This document shows, piece after piece, positions 1-9,117 of a stretch of DNA of 13,807 nucleotides; the first letter of the stretch is position 1; the number at the start of each line of letters is the position of its first letter. The DNA comes from Emmonsiellopsis sp. PD_33 (lineage: Eukaryota; Ascomycota; Eurotiomycetes; Onygenales; Ajellomycetaceae). The stretch is from positions 1 through 13,807 of the forward strand of contig JANTQF010000556.1 of NCBI GenBank assembly GCA_032988165.1, in the 5' to 3' direction. The notes beneath the pieces were generated by a model. The model was given only the letters and a program-made list of their open reading frames with translations. It did not search any database and had not been told where the DNA came from. A program made the translations under genes and the position numbers.

Positions 1-87
1 AAATAGACAAAGTAAAAAGGAACAAAACATGCTTTCCGGGAGCCTGATAGCACAAGGAATTATCTCGTCTCTTTCTTGACAAAGTAG

Positions 88-812
88 ACGAGAGCGGTGT
101 GGCCAACCACTGTCCCTCCATATCCATCGTAACCCTCTGCTGGCACTGGGGCGCCCCCGTCGGCCTCTACGACACCCCCGAACACCCCTGGTACTCCGGC
201 TTCTACACCGACGCAACAGACTTCAACCTCACCACCGCGCTCTCCTCGCCCGACAACGCAAACTACACCCTCCTCCTACACGACATCGACACCGTCGCCG
301 TGCAGCTGAAATCACTCTCGGACGCGGGCGTCCCCGTCCTCTTCCGCCCGTTACATGAGGCCGAGGGCGGCTGGTTCTGGTGGGGCGCGCAGGGCGCCGA
401 GCCCGCGAAGCGGCTTTATCATTTGCTTTTTGAGCGGTTGACGGGGTATCATGGGTTGGGGAATTTGGTGTGGGTGTGGAATTCGATCGATCCCGCGTGG
501 TATCCCGGGGATGAGGTGGTGGATATTGTTAGTGCGGATACGTATGTGCAGGGCCATGGGGCGATGAGTGGCGAGTATGAGCGGTTGCTGGAGCTGGTGG
601 GGGATAAGAAGATGGCGGCGGCGAGTGAGGTGGGGAGTATCCCGAGTGTGGAGGCGTTGAAGGGGTATGAGGCGCATTGGGCTTGGTGGTGTACGTGGTC
701 GGGGGATTATGTGACGGGTGGGGAGTGGAATAGTAAGGAGTTTTTGGAGGGGGTATTGGGGGATGAGTATGTGATTACGTTGGAGGAGGTGCAGGGGTGG
801 AGGGGTGAGTAG
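88..812 (+). CDS. GH26 endo-beta-1,4-mannanase-like protein, 3' part (N-terminus outside window)
   Basis: The frame resembles glycoside hydrolase family 26, enzymes that cut beta-1,4-mannan, usually secreted. Numbering from the GTG at 99 as residue 1, it shows IVTLCWHWGAP (10-20), then LFRPLHEAEGGWFWWG (81-96), whose Glu87 fits the family acid/base, and ASEVG (175-179), whose Glu177 fits the nucleophile; WWCTW follows near 197. The His16-Glu87 spacing fits the family. The first hundred or so residues of a GH26 domain, and any signal peptide, are missing. The GTG at 99 is not a credible fungal start. The frame is open back to an in-frame TAG at 48-50, so this exon probably begins after an acceptor; TAG at 85-87, behind a pyrimidine-rich stretch and a TTGAC branch-like site, is my best guess. 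The left boundary is therefore uncertain, while the stop at 810-812 is firm. Base composition switches sharply inside the frame (see findings). A 5'-truncated relic is the alternative, but both catalytic residues and an open frame argue for a live gene. Substrate is inferred from family only. Confidence 0.8.
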
Positions 813-855
813 GGAGTTTTCCGTTTTTTTAGGGAGGTTCCGGGTGAGGTGAGGA

Positions 856-889
856 GGGAGGGGGGTGTGGATGGGGGAGTGGATGGGGG
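856..889 (+). other. Predicted G-quadruplex motif in the GH26 3' UTR region
   Basis: Four G-runs lie on the + strand: 856-858, 860-865, 873-877 and 885-889, separated by loops of 1, 7 and 7 bases, which meets the usual G3+N1-7 rule. The last two runs come from a 12-base tandem duplication, GTGGATGGGGGA at 867-878 and 879-890. Being on the coding strand 44 bases after the stop, it would also be present in the transcript. Folding is predicted from the pattern only. Confidence 0.6.
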
Positions 890-1167
890 AGTTATGTTGT
901 GTATAGGCTTTTGTAATTATTAAGAACTGTATAGGGACATTGTATATAGCTATCCAAGTCAGTGAAGGTCCCTTACCCGTATCGTGCTGTGGAATTAAAA
1001 CAAATCTGACATCCAGAGATGAAGCCGACCAAACATTCCAAATCACTGAATATAAAAAAAGACATAGTCTAAATTAAGCACTTTTCAACATTTTCGGTTC
1101 CAATCTATCTATATATATCGCAATGGATGCAAACTGAGGTGGGTGAGGGCGGGTTGCAAAACCAAAC

Positions 1168-1240
1168 CACCGTATATATAAACACACGCAAAGAAAAATA
1201 AAGAAGAAAATCAAACAGATGTCCTAACACCGTATATATA
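1168..1240. repeat. 13-bp direct repeat CACCGTATATATA, two copies
   Basis: The 13-mer occurs at 1168-1180 and again at 1228-1240, starts exactly 60 bases apart. The flanks differ, so it is not the edge of a longer tandem. No function can be read from it. Confidence 0.7.
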
Positions 1241-1599
1241 CATCCATAATATTAATAGAAAACAAGGGCTATGTGTAACAAAATGGTTGGTCGGAAAGGG
1301 GGAGGCTGCGATGAGTAAGCGGGGGCTGAGCAAGGGTAAGCTGACATGAGCGGAGAGGTGAGACGATATAGAGGAGGGTATAAGTAGGGTATATAAGATG
1401 CACGCCAGTATGCAGGAACCGCTGGTTATCGAAGTAACACAGCAGATGCGGGAGCAAAAAAGAAACAAAGAGAAAATTAAGAAAACTCACGACACCACAC
1501 TTCTCAACCCCGCTCCTCCACCCAATTCATCATCTATCTCATCACATCCATCCGTCTGTCCACCCTTTCTCTCAAGGGTACTATTCCAGTTCAACGCAT

Positions 1600-4500
1600 C
1601 TAATGCGTCGTCTCCAAACTCTGCAAACTAACCAGCTCAAAATACCTCCCCTTATTCATCAACAACTCATGATGCGTGCCACTCTCAACAATACGTCCCT
1701 GGTCAAAGACATAAATGACATCTGCCTTCTGGATAGTGCTAAGGCGATGTGCAACCGCGATGGTCGTGCGGCCCTTGGCTGCCGCATCCAACGCTGCCTG
1801 CACGACCTTTTCAGACTCAGAGTCTAGAGCCGACGTGGCTTCGTCGAGGAGGAGGATTTTGGGATCGCGGATGAGGGCCCGCGCGAGGGCGACGCGCTGC
1901 TTTTGGCCCCCAGATAACATGCCGCCTTTAGTACCGACGACAGTAGCGAAGCCGTCACTATGAGGGATGTTAGTAAAGAAGGGTGTTTGGAGTGGGCGGG
2001 AAGTGGACTTACGGAAGAGACATGATGAAGTCATAAATGTTCGCGGCCTTGCATGCTTCCACAATTTGTTCTTCAGGCGCGTCATCCTTGTCAATGCCCA
2101 GCAGGATATTTTCGCGGATCGTGCCTTGATAGAGTGTGGGTTCCTGGCTGACGAGGGAGAGGAAACTTCTATAGTCATTGATGTTCCATCGCGTGATATC
2201 CTTGCCGTCAACATAAACACCGCCAGATAACGGGTCATAGAAGCGCTCCATCAGCGCGATCGTGGTACTTTTGCCGCATCCGCTAGCGCCCACAAGCGCG
2301 ACATACTGGCCTGGCTTCACTGTCAGATTCAGTCCGCGCAGAACAGGCTGCTCAGGGCGCGTGGGATATCTGAAATGAACATCGCGGAACTCGATTGTTC
2401 CCTCAATGCTCTCGACTTTTTCGCCATCTTTGGACCATGTGTCGATGGCTGGCTTTCGATCGAAGAGCTTCTTGAAATCCGCAGCGGCGGATTTTGCCTT
2501 GCCCATGTCGGGGGAGAACGAGAAAACTGTTCCGGCAGATTGCGCACCAAAAGTAATTTCGGTGAAAATGACGAAGAATTGGAACATGGTGTACTCTCCC
2601 TTGCCTAGCAAGGTACCACCATACCAGAACCCGAGAGACACGCAGAACAACATAAAGGACTGGGAACATGCGTATAGGATGGAAGACTTGGCGACAGATA
2701 TCGTGCTCTTCTGCGCCTGTGATTCTAGTTGGCTGTGGTAGATATCGGCCACATCGACTTCCCGAGTCAAGGACGCGACAGTGCGGATTGCAGAGGTGGC
2801 CTCGCATGCGTAGCTGGCAGAGCCTTCATACGCCTTTTTCGCTCGTGTCTGGAAAGCGGCAAGGATATAGAAGCGCCAAAAGCCAGTTGCGAGGAGGGCG
2901 GGGACGGTGGAGATACAGACAAGAGCAAATTTCCAGCCAATTGCCAGGGCGACAAGCATGGATGCTACGAGCGTGGTAGTGACAAGGAGAATAGTACCCA
3001 ACGTGACACCACTAACTCCGGAGAGGTGTTTAGTTTCGGTGGAGAGGAACGACGTCAAGGCACCAGTGTTGTTCTCTTCAAGGTCAAAGAAACCGATATC
3101 CTGGCGAAGAATAGATCGGAATGCCTCTCGCCTCGCACGAAGGATCAGACGCTCAGAACAGACGCCAAAAAGGCTTCCTTGGATGCAGTATGCGATGAGC
3201 GTGACGAGTCCAAGCATTAGAAACATGAGTGACCAGAAACTCGCATCTTTCTGTAGTTTATCAAACATGCTTGGTGGCAAGGCGAGCGTGGTGATTGCTT
3301 TGGCGAAGAAAACGGCCATGGTAGGTTGTCCGCCACCACAAATGATGGAGACAAGGAGCCCAGCGAGCATTATCAATTTCTCTTTCTTGTTGAACGAGAA
3401 AATAAACTTGATAAGTGTCCATAAGCTATACTTCTCTGTGGCTTCTGGCCCACGCCTGGAAAGGATGACGCTCGATAGCGATTTCTTAGTATCGGTTCGT
3501 TGCAGCGCCTCGTCGTCTCCCTTTTCCCCACCATGTTTGCCTGAGGCAACGCTTCGGGCGACTCCTGAAGTCTGGCGGTCCAGGCCATATTCCTTGGATG
3601 CAACAGATTCCTCCTCTGCCAGTCCTTCGGCATCCCGTTCTTCATTGATTCGCTGCGCCTCGACAAGTCTAAAATACGTTCCGTCATGGGCAAGCAGTTC
3701 GTCATGAGTCCCTTGTTCAACGATATGGCCATTTACCAAAACAACAATGTTCTCCGCGTTTTTGATAGTGGAGAGGCGATGGGCGATGACAATTGTGGTT
3801 CTTCCGACAGCTGCAGCATCCAAAGCTGCTTGAACAACACCTTCAGATTTGGTGTCCAATGCGGAGGTGGCCTCGTCCAAAAGGAGGATTTTCGGGTCGC
3901 TTACAATAGCACGAGCAATTGCGATACGCTGCTTTTGGCCGCCAGAGAGCAGGAATCCGCGCTCACCAACGTTGGTTTCGTACCCCTCGGGAAGTCCGGT
4001 AATAAAGTCGTGTGCGTTAGCCTTCTTTGCGGCATTTTCAATACGTTCTCGGATCTTCTCCTCAGATTCTTGCTCGAATTTAGAACCGATGAGACCCTGT
4101 CTAATGTTTCCAAAGATGGTTGTCCCGAAGAGTGTTGGCTCCTGACTGACCAGGGATATCTGCTGCCGAAGCCAACGGATGTTAAGAGTTTGCAAATCAC
4201 GGCCATCGAGGAGGACAGAACCTCCGACTGGGTTGTAGAATCGTTCCATCAGTCCGACAACGGTGCTCTTACCAGAGCCAGACGGGCCAACGAGAGCAGT
4301 GGTCTTTCCAGCGGGGACCACCAAACTTACTCCATCCATGACGACAACCTCTGGCCGGGATGGATAGATGTGTTTGATGTCACGGAATTCAATTGTACCT
4401 TTGAGGTTCTCAATAGTCTCACCTTGGTCAGAGTCAGGATCGATTGGGGACTGGCGGTCAATGGTACTAAAGATCTTGTTTCCGGCAGCCACCGCGGCGG

Positions 4501-5835
4501 TAAATGCTTGGGCATGGGGAGTAACGTTTCCCAAACTGAAGGACCCGAGAATGATAGACAGGAGAATGGTCAAAATACTTGAAAGGCTAGTTTCTCCATT
4601 AACCAGGAACCGAGAACCCATCCAAAAGCCCAGTCCGTAATTCAAAAAGACGATTGACATCATACCACCAACCATGCACCCGAGGACGACCTGGAGTTTG
4701 GTTCCCCATTTCTGGGCCTCGCGCAGATGAACGTCGTACTGGCGCGCAAGCTTTTCCTGAGTGCCGAACGCAGTGGCATTCCGGATGGAGCTGATCACTT
4801 CTTCCGCAACGGTTCCACCCTCGCCGTAGCTGTCCAACGACTTCTTGCTAAACTGAACAATGAATCTCGACGCCCCTCCCATTAGGAGGGTAAGAGCCAC
4901 GATGGTGGAGGAGAGAATGAGAGTCAACTTCCAGAACTTGACAAAACCAATGACGAAGGCGGTGACAAACGTGGCAAGTGCTGTCATGGTGAGACCGACT
5001 TTCTCGGATATGCCATCCTGGATCAAATTAGTATCAGCGGTGATCCGGGTGGTGATTTCTCCAGCACCGAGCTTGTCGAAGAAGGCAATATTCTGTCGTA
5101 GGATGGCACCGAGATACTTTTCTCTGATCTTTTGGGAGATGTGTTCACCTGCATAGATGAAACCGAAAGTGGCGATGTAGGTGAGGACGAATAGGCCGAT
5201 GCCAAGATACACGAAGTACAGAGCGTACTTTTGAAGTTCCGAATTGAATTTCTCTTGCGTGATGGTGTGAAGAAATATGCCCTGGAAGGTTCCTGCCATG
5301 GCACCAAACAGGATCTAACCAAACCAAACCAAGCCACCCAGTCAGCATTGCGCACCGCGAGATTCTACATACACGACAGTCAACAGCTTGCGGGGGAAGA
5401 ACGCACCGTAAACAAAGGCAGGATAGCACCGCCTGCAATGGCTCCAAAGCTAGAGGCGATGAGGACGAGAATATCATTTCTGGTGGCATATCGGTACAAG
5501 GTAAAATACGAAACTTTAACAGGAGGGATATAGAGCTGTTCCTTGAGGATTGCTCGTTCGTTTTCCGGGAGATGGGCCAAGCTGGCATCAAGGTCGGTTT
5601 CTTCGGGCGGGGGGGTTACCACTTTCGAGTCAAGTTTTTCGAGGTTCACGTCGTCGTCGTTGCTCGCGCTGGAACCCGACCCTGATATGCCGTAATCATC
5701 TGGAGTTTTCCCGCCTCTTACGGCTGCTGGTGATGTTGCTGGTGGTGGTGCTTGACTAGCTGTCTTGTCCGAACCAGTGTCGGGAGCCCCAGCTTTCTCT
5801 GCTGGGGAAGGGTGTTTCTCAGGGTCTCTGTCCAT
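1600..5835 (-). CDS. mdr1: Full-size ABC multidrug exporter, ABCB/P-glycoprotein family (Mdr1/Pmd1/AtrD type)
   Basis: A plasma-membrane ATP-driven efflux pump of the P-glycoprotein/Pmd1 family, known for exporting hydrophobic drugs and toxins; the substrate here is inferred. Exons are 5835-5407, 5314-2013 and 1957-1600, together 4089 nt and 1362 residues, about the length of fungal Mdr1. The order is a charged, Pro/Ser-rich N-terminus (about 1-100), TMD1 (about 120-440), NBD1 (about 451-696), a charged linker (697-771), TMD2 (from about 772) and NBD2 (from about 1115). NBD1 has A-loop Y460, Walker A 486-494, Q534, LSGGQ 599-603, Walker B D623 with E624, and H655. NBD2 has Y1126, Walker A 1152-1160, Q1200, LSGGQ 1258-1262, D1282 with E1283, and H1314. 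Both catalytic glutamates are present, and the forward TMD-NBD order excludes the PDR class. The ATG at 5833-5835 has G at -3 and +4 and no ATG for 433 nt upstream. The gene symbol rests on resemblance to Aspergillus mdr1/atrD, not on proven orthology. Confidence 0.95.
1958..2012 (-). other. Intron 2 of the ABC exporter gene (55 bp)
   Basis: The donor is GTAAGT, a perfect TACTAAC branch site lies at 1969-1975 (minus strand), and the acceptor is TAG. Phase is 2: the Pro1244 codon is split CC/T. Joining gives DFIMSLP then DGFATVVG, the usual run between Q-loop and signature in NBD2; without splicing the LSGGQ half of NBD2 would be lost. Confidence 0.95.
5315..5406 (-). other. Intron 1 of the ABC exporter gene (92 bp)
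   Basis: On the minus strand the donor is GTGCGT after the codon for Thr143, a GCTGAC branch-like site follows, and the acceptor is TTAG. Phase is 0. Joining gives ...ILPLFT then ILFGAMAG..., the expected first transmembrane helix of fungal Mdr1 proteins, whereas read-through meets a stop within about 11 codons. Confidence 0.92.
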
Positions 5836-6270
5836 TGCTGTGGACCCTGTTCCCCGCGAAACTGAGAGGGCAGGAGTGCAAAAGTCGCCGTTTTCACAGA
5901 CAGGCTACTCCGCTGGCGTAGAGCGGGGCGTGGGAGAAGCTTGTCCAGCCCAAGTCCGCGGTATGAGGAGACACGGAGGGAGGATCTCGAGCAGCGCTCT
6001 CCTGCTCTACTATTATTTGGCAAGTGCTCAACACAAGCAGAACACGAGAACACTGAATGCGAGGGGGAGCAAACGCGAAGAAGGGGTTTGGGGTGCAGAG
6101 TAAGAAATAAAGAGGGCGCAATCTAAAAAGGTCTGGGACCAACAGGCCCTATCCCGAAGCTATTACCCGGGGAGTAGTAGCGTTGGAAGCGGGCAGAACA
6201 ACGCGGGATAGCCAAGAAGCAGAATCGATGATGAAGACTGAAGGATCACAGCGAGAAGACACGGATATCA
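5836..6270 (-). promoter_or_regulatory. Probable 5' leader and core promoter of the ABC exporter gene
   Basis: Read on the minus strand, the 433 bases from 6268 down to 5836 contain no ATG. Around 6045-6085 the sense strand is pyrimidine-rich, as is common near fungal transcription starts, and a TTTATTTC stretch lies at about 6103-6112. I infer a start of transcription somewhere near 6000-6100 and an uORF-free leader of roughly 150-270 nt. A CCGCGG palindrome sits at 5956-5961. Nothing here fixes the exact start site. Confidence 0.5.
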
Positions 6271-6464
6271 TATATCATTCATTGCTGGCTGCCCTCGACC
6301 GTGACGACAATACGACTGCCTGCCTAGGAAGAGCAATCGCTGCTTGCAATGATGGGGCAAAGTGGTGGTATGTACCTGTGACTTGGGATGCGCGGGAATT
6401 TGTGTGGCTGCCCAGGTACCAGTACTCCGTCGCGCGCGGGGGGCGGGTGCATAACTTGCATAAC

Positions 6465-6492
6465 TCCGGACAGTGGCGGAATTCCCGTTCCG
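6465..6492. promoter_or_regulatory. Cluster of CGG-type palindromes (TCCGGA and CGGAA-N6-TTCCG)
   Basis: A TCCGGA palindrome at 6465-6470 is followed by CGGAA (6477-6481) and TTCCG (6488-6492), an exact inverted repeat that is also CGG-N10-CCG. Inverted CGG triplets at fixed spacing are the classic target of fungal Zn2Cys6 factors; yeast Put3 uses N10. It lies about 650 bp upstream of the exporter's ATG. That it regulates this gene is inference. Confidence 0.4.
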
Positions 6493-6544
6493 AGACGGAA
6501 AATTACGCGGTTTGAAACAGCGGGCCGGTGGCATAAATTTCGCT

Positions 6545-6550
6545 CACGTG
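6545..6550. promoter_or_regulatory. CACGTG E-box palindrome
   Basis: A TCACGTGC context gives a perfect E-box, the type bound by bHLH factors such as Cbf1 in fungi. It lies about 710 bp upstream of the exporter start and close to the CGG cluster. A hexamer is weak evidence alone. Confidence 0.3.
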
Positions 6551-6845
6551 CCGGGCTAGCCAGACACGGCTAGTGCCTAAATGTTTATCCAGACATCCAT
6601 CGAGATCAGCCTCATCTGATAAAGCCCGTTCCCCCAACTCCCAACACCTATTTACCCCTTCCCTTCCACCACCCCGATTCCAGACAACGGCACCGCATCC
6701 TGCCGTGTATTTCGTCTGTTCTGTGTGACAATGGCTCCGGGTCATCCGTGCACTACGTCACCCATCCCGGTTTACACGTCCCGCTAAGCGAGGGGTTATA
6801 CGATGGCTCGATCATTCGGTTTGGGCTCATCCCTCACGGGTGAGA

Positions 6846-6860
6846 CGATTGGGCCAATCG
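6846..6860. promoter_or_regulatory. Back-to-back CCAAT boxes in a 15-bp palindrome
   Basis: CGATTGG (6846-6852), a single G, then CCAATCG (6854-6860) form a perfect inverted repeat carrying one CCAAT box on each strand. CCAAT is the site of the fungal Hap/CBC complex. It lies about 1.0 kb upstream of the exporter ATG and could serve either direction; the two boxes are too close for both to be filled at once. Confidence 0.4.
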
Positions 6861-8627
6861 CATCCCTCGGGCAGATGCAGGGACAGGATTGGTCGAAAGA
6901 GTGAAATCGACAGAAGCTTCTGTTTGTTCTGGCTGATCCCGATGTTTCAAGCCGCCCCGCCTATCCCTGTCCCTGTCAATCCTGGCGTCGGGCAGATATC
7001 ACGCCGTGCGGGTCAAGATCCGAGCGCAAGTGGACACGCTGGCCAGCGGCCACCAATCTTTCTCAAACGCCAAAAGGGGCCAAAGGAATATTTATGTCAT
7101 CCAAAATATCTCACAGATTCAATTCGAGGATAGAAAATCCTTCGTGCGCAATCTTTGGACCTTTTCAATCCAACGCCGACGATATTGATTAACCATTTAT
7201 TAATCAATCCTCTTGGAACTCGGAACCCGTCCCGCTGGACCCTGGCGTAGAATCAAATTCACATGAGTATCCCAAGGCAGCAATAAAATCAAACCGCAAG
7301 CAACGTTCCCCAGCACCCAAAACTAATATTAATCCTTGACGTATCCTGCAGATGTTGGCATGACAGACGACGAGACGGTTTCATACTGATGTTGCAAAAG
7401 CTTCCAGTTGACTCATTCTTGTAAAGAATTTGTCTGCCATCTGTCAGACGGACAAGCTCCAGCTGCTTGCCCAGCTCTCTCTCCGACAACCCGCCTTCGA
7501 TGCACAAGGAAGAGGATTATTCCACTTCACCGCCTCCCGAACTATCCCACCTCATCTTGTCCAAGCATCAAGCGACAAGGTTAATTATGTTTGGTCTTTC
7601 GGGGTCGAGCTTTTCGTTCTTGCCAATCAGAGCTATTTTGACCCTCCATGCTCGGATCGGCTGCTCGTCAAGCCCAACAACAACAACCTATTTATAGTAG
7701 GACAGGTCCTGGCTCGAGTCTTATCTGATTCATCACAATTTTCCTTGATGACTGCGCCGTAATAAAACGATGCGATATTACAACCCGGTTCGGGATCGGA
7801 TGGTGCTCGGTGTCCCGAACTGGCTGTACCACATGGCCGGGAAGGACACCATACCTGATCGGGGTATTCTTGCGAGACCTTGCATCAGGCAACAACTTGA
7901 ATCGATTCGCGTTTGTGACAAACCAACTCGACGCCAGGAAATCGATGCCGGAATCTTGACCCTCCGGCGTCCAAAGTTCAAATACGAGGACTGATCCTCC
8001 GGTGTGCGGGGTGCAAACCGTGTCGCCCACGCCAGTGTCAGCAACATTTTTGCCAAAACATGGTGGGACAGAGGGACTGTCATTCTGGGTGTCTTGGAAT
8101 CGGTTGCGAAAGAAGCTTTTACTATCGCGCCCGAGGGCTGGCACGGAAAGTGGTGACAAGCAGGGCCATCCCAGCTGGCAGCAACTGTCTTGCCGATGTT
8201 GCCGTTCCCCCTGAATGAAGTTTGCCCCAGGCAGGACAATTTTTCAGTCAGCCTTGATGCTGTCGCAGCAAAAAGGAAGAGTCAGACACATTTCCAGTTT
8301 GCCTTCCCTCTTCCGGATATATTCACAGGACACCACGGTATCATGTACGCTACTGGAGAGATGAAGTTCAGTAAGCAGTTTTGAAGGTGTAATGTGGCTT
8401 TCCTATTCTTTGGCAAGGGTGTTTTAACCCTTCGTATCATGGAAAACTCTGCAAACTCAAAGGGCAACCTTTGCACTCTCACCTTCATCAATCCATATTG
8501 CTGGATAGATGGGACAGTTTCCTTCCACATTTTCTCGCTTATACTGGCGCACATTTCCCTCGACTCATTAATTATATGAAACCAGAAGCGTAATATCTCT
8601 CCTTACGTGAACTATTTCATTGAGAAC

Positions 8628-8957
8628 CTAACAAGAAGAACCAGAATCATTTTTTGTTATGAATGAACTAACCAACCCAATACCTCTCCTCCAGCCTGCA
8701 TTTGACTTCGTGGGCACATACATAAAAGCTCCCCCGGACGTGAACCAATAAGGACGTCGTACCGCAATCGCCCCGAGTTCTTCCGAGGCGTAGAACATAC
8801 CATCTTCCTCAGTGATGGGAGTGGAAAGCGGTATGATGATCCCAGTATCGTCTAATTCTCTGGTGGAGTTTTTGCTTAATTGCTCACCCGGGATAAACAC
8901 TCGACCCGCCAAATCAACACCCAAGCCTATCGATCCGAACCCAGACCGCAACATCAT
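8628..8957 (-). CDS. Hypothetical reading frame, 109 residues from the first ATG
   Basis: I do not recognise this protein. The first in-frame ATG is at 8955-8957; the frame is open further upstream to at least 9089, so an unseen upstream exon is possible. It has a protein-like mix: a Gly/Leu/Val-rich start (near SGFGSIGLGVDLAGRVF), an acidic middle (ITEEDG), and an aromatic, Arg-containing end (AVRRPYWFTSGG). There is no signal peptide, membrane helix or known motif. A pyrimidine-rich run with CCCCCCTAG on the minus strand at about 9093-9101 could be a 3' splice site for an exon extending across the ATG. Size, lone position and lack of family make it doubtful; chance ORF or gene remnant are equally possible. 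Confidence 0.2.
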   Translation of the reverse strand: MMLRSGFGSIGLGVDLAGRVFIPGEQLSKNSTRELDDTGIIIPLSTPITEEDGMFYASEELGAIAVRRPYWFTSGGAFMYVPTKSNAGWRRGIGLVSSFITKNDSGSSC

Positions 8958-9100
8958 CAGATATGATATTGGTTGTATCCAAACGGCCCCAGCCTCACCT
9001 TTCCCATCTACACCTGCTCTGCTACATGAATAGCAATAATCTGCTGAATAGCGGATAAGGCAGCTCGAATGAACAAATACATCCAACAACTCTAGGGGGG

Positions 9101-9117
9101 AGAGAGAGAGAGAGAGA
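9101..9117. repeat. (AG)8 dinucleotide microsatellite
   Basis: Eight AG units follow directly after a run of six G at 9095-9100. Read on the minus strand it is a CT tract ending in CCCCCCTAG. Ordinary microsatellite; otherwise unremarkable. Confidence 0.8.

Larger units (their letters stand above)
813..1599. other. Convergent intergenic region between GH26 and ABC exporter genes
   Basis: The two flanking genes run towards each other, so this should hold both 3' UTRs and poly(A) sites. It begins with a very G-rich stretch (to about 893) and turns AT-rich after about 895. Reading frames here are short, of low complexity, and match nothing I recognise. A TATA-like GTATATAAG near 1389 on the + strand has no convincing gene after it. 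I see no RNA gene. Confidence 0.6.
6271..8627. other. Intergenic stretch without a supported gene
   Basis: About 2.4 kb between the exporter's leader and a weak frame at 8628. The left part holds the CGG, E-box and CCAAT sites listed separately. Reading frames of up to about 155 codons at 7430-7762 (+), 7692-8159 (-) and 7778-8239 (-) overlap each other and show no recognisable domain, no codon pattern and no splice-supported extension. Small inverted repeats occur at 7699-7710 (AGGAC-AG-GTCCT, just after a TATTTATAG) and at 7788-7820 (GTTCGGGA...TCCCGAAC). I find no tRNA boxes. Confidence 0.5.

Noticed and set aside
351..1046. 231-codon open frame antisense to the GH26 gene
   Set aside because: It is the complement of a real coding region whose extreme G-richness removes stops on the other strand; the product is Pro/His/Arg/Ile-rich low complexity with no domain.
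2907..4582. Long + strand open frames (266 and 298 codons) across the exporter
   Set aside because: They lie antisense to the two conserved nucleotide-binding domains and linker of the exporter; their sequences are shadows of that frame.
6183..6515. 110-codon + strand frame divergent from the exporter
   Set aside because: It starts with TTG, its first ATG is later, the composition is not family-like, and it sits in the exporter's upstream region.
7781..7820. Possible tRNA-like B box (GGTTCGGGATC) with inverted repeat
   Set aside because: No matching A box at the right distance and no cloverleaf; the match to the B-box consensus lacks the invariant A.
7430..8239. Overlapping mid-size frames in the gap
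   Set aside because: Several frames on both strands overlap, none shows a domain, signal peptide or splice-consistent extension; expected by chance in DNA of this base composition.
8940..8962. CTGATGA core on the minus strand as a hammerhead ribozyme
   Set aside because: The required CGAAA core and flanking stems are absent nearby.
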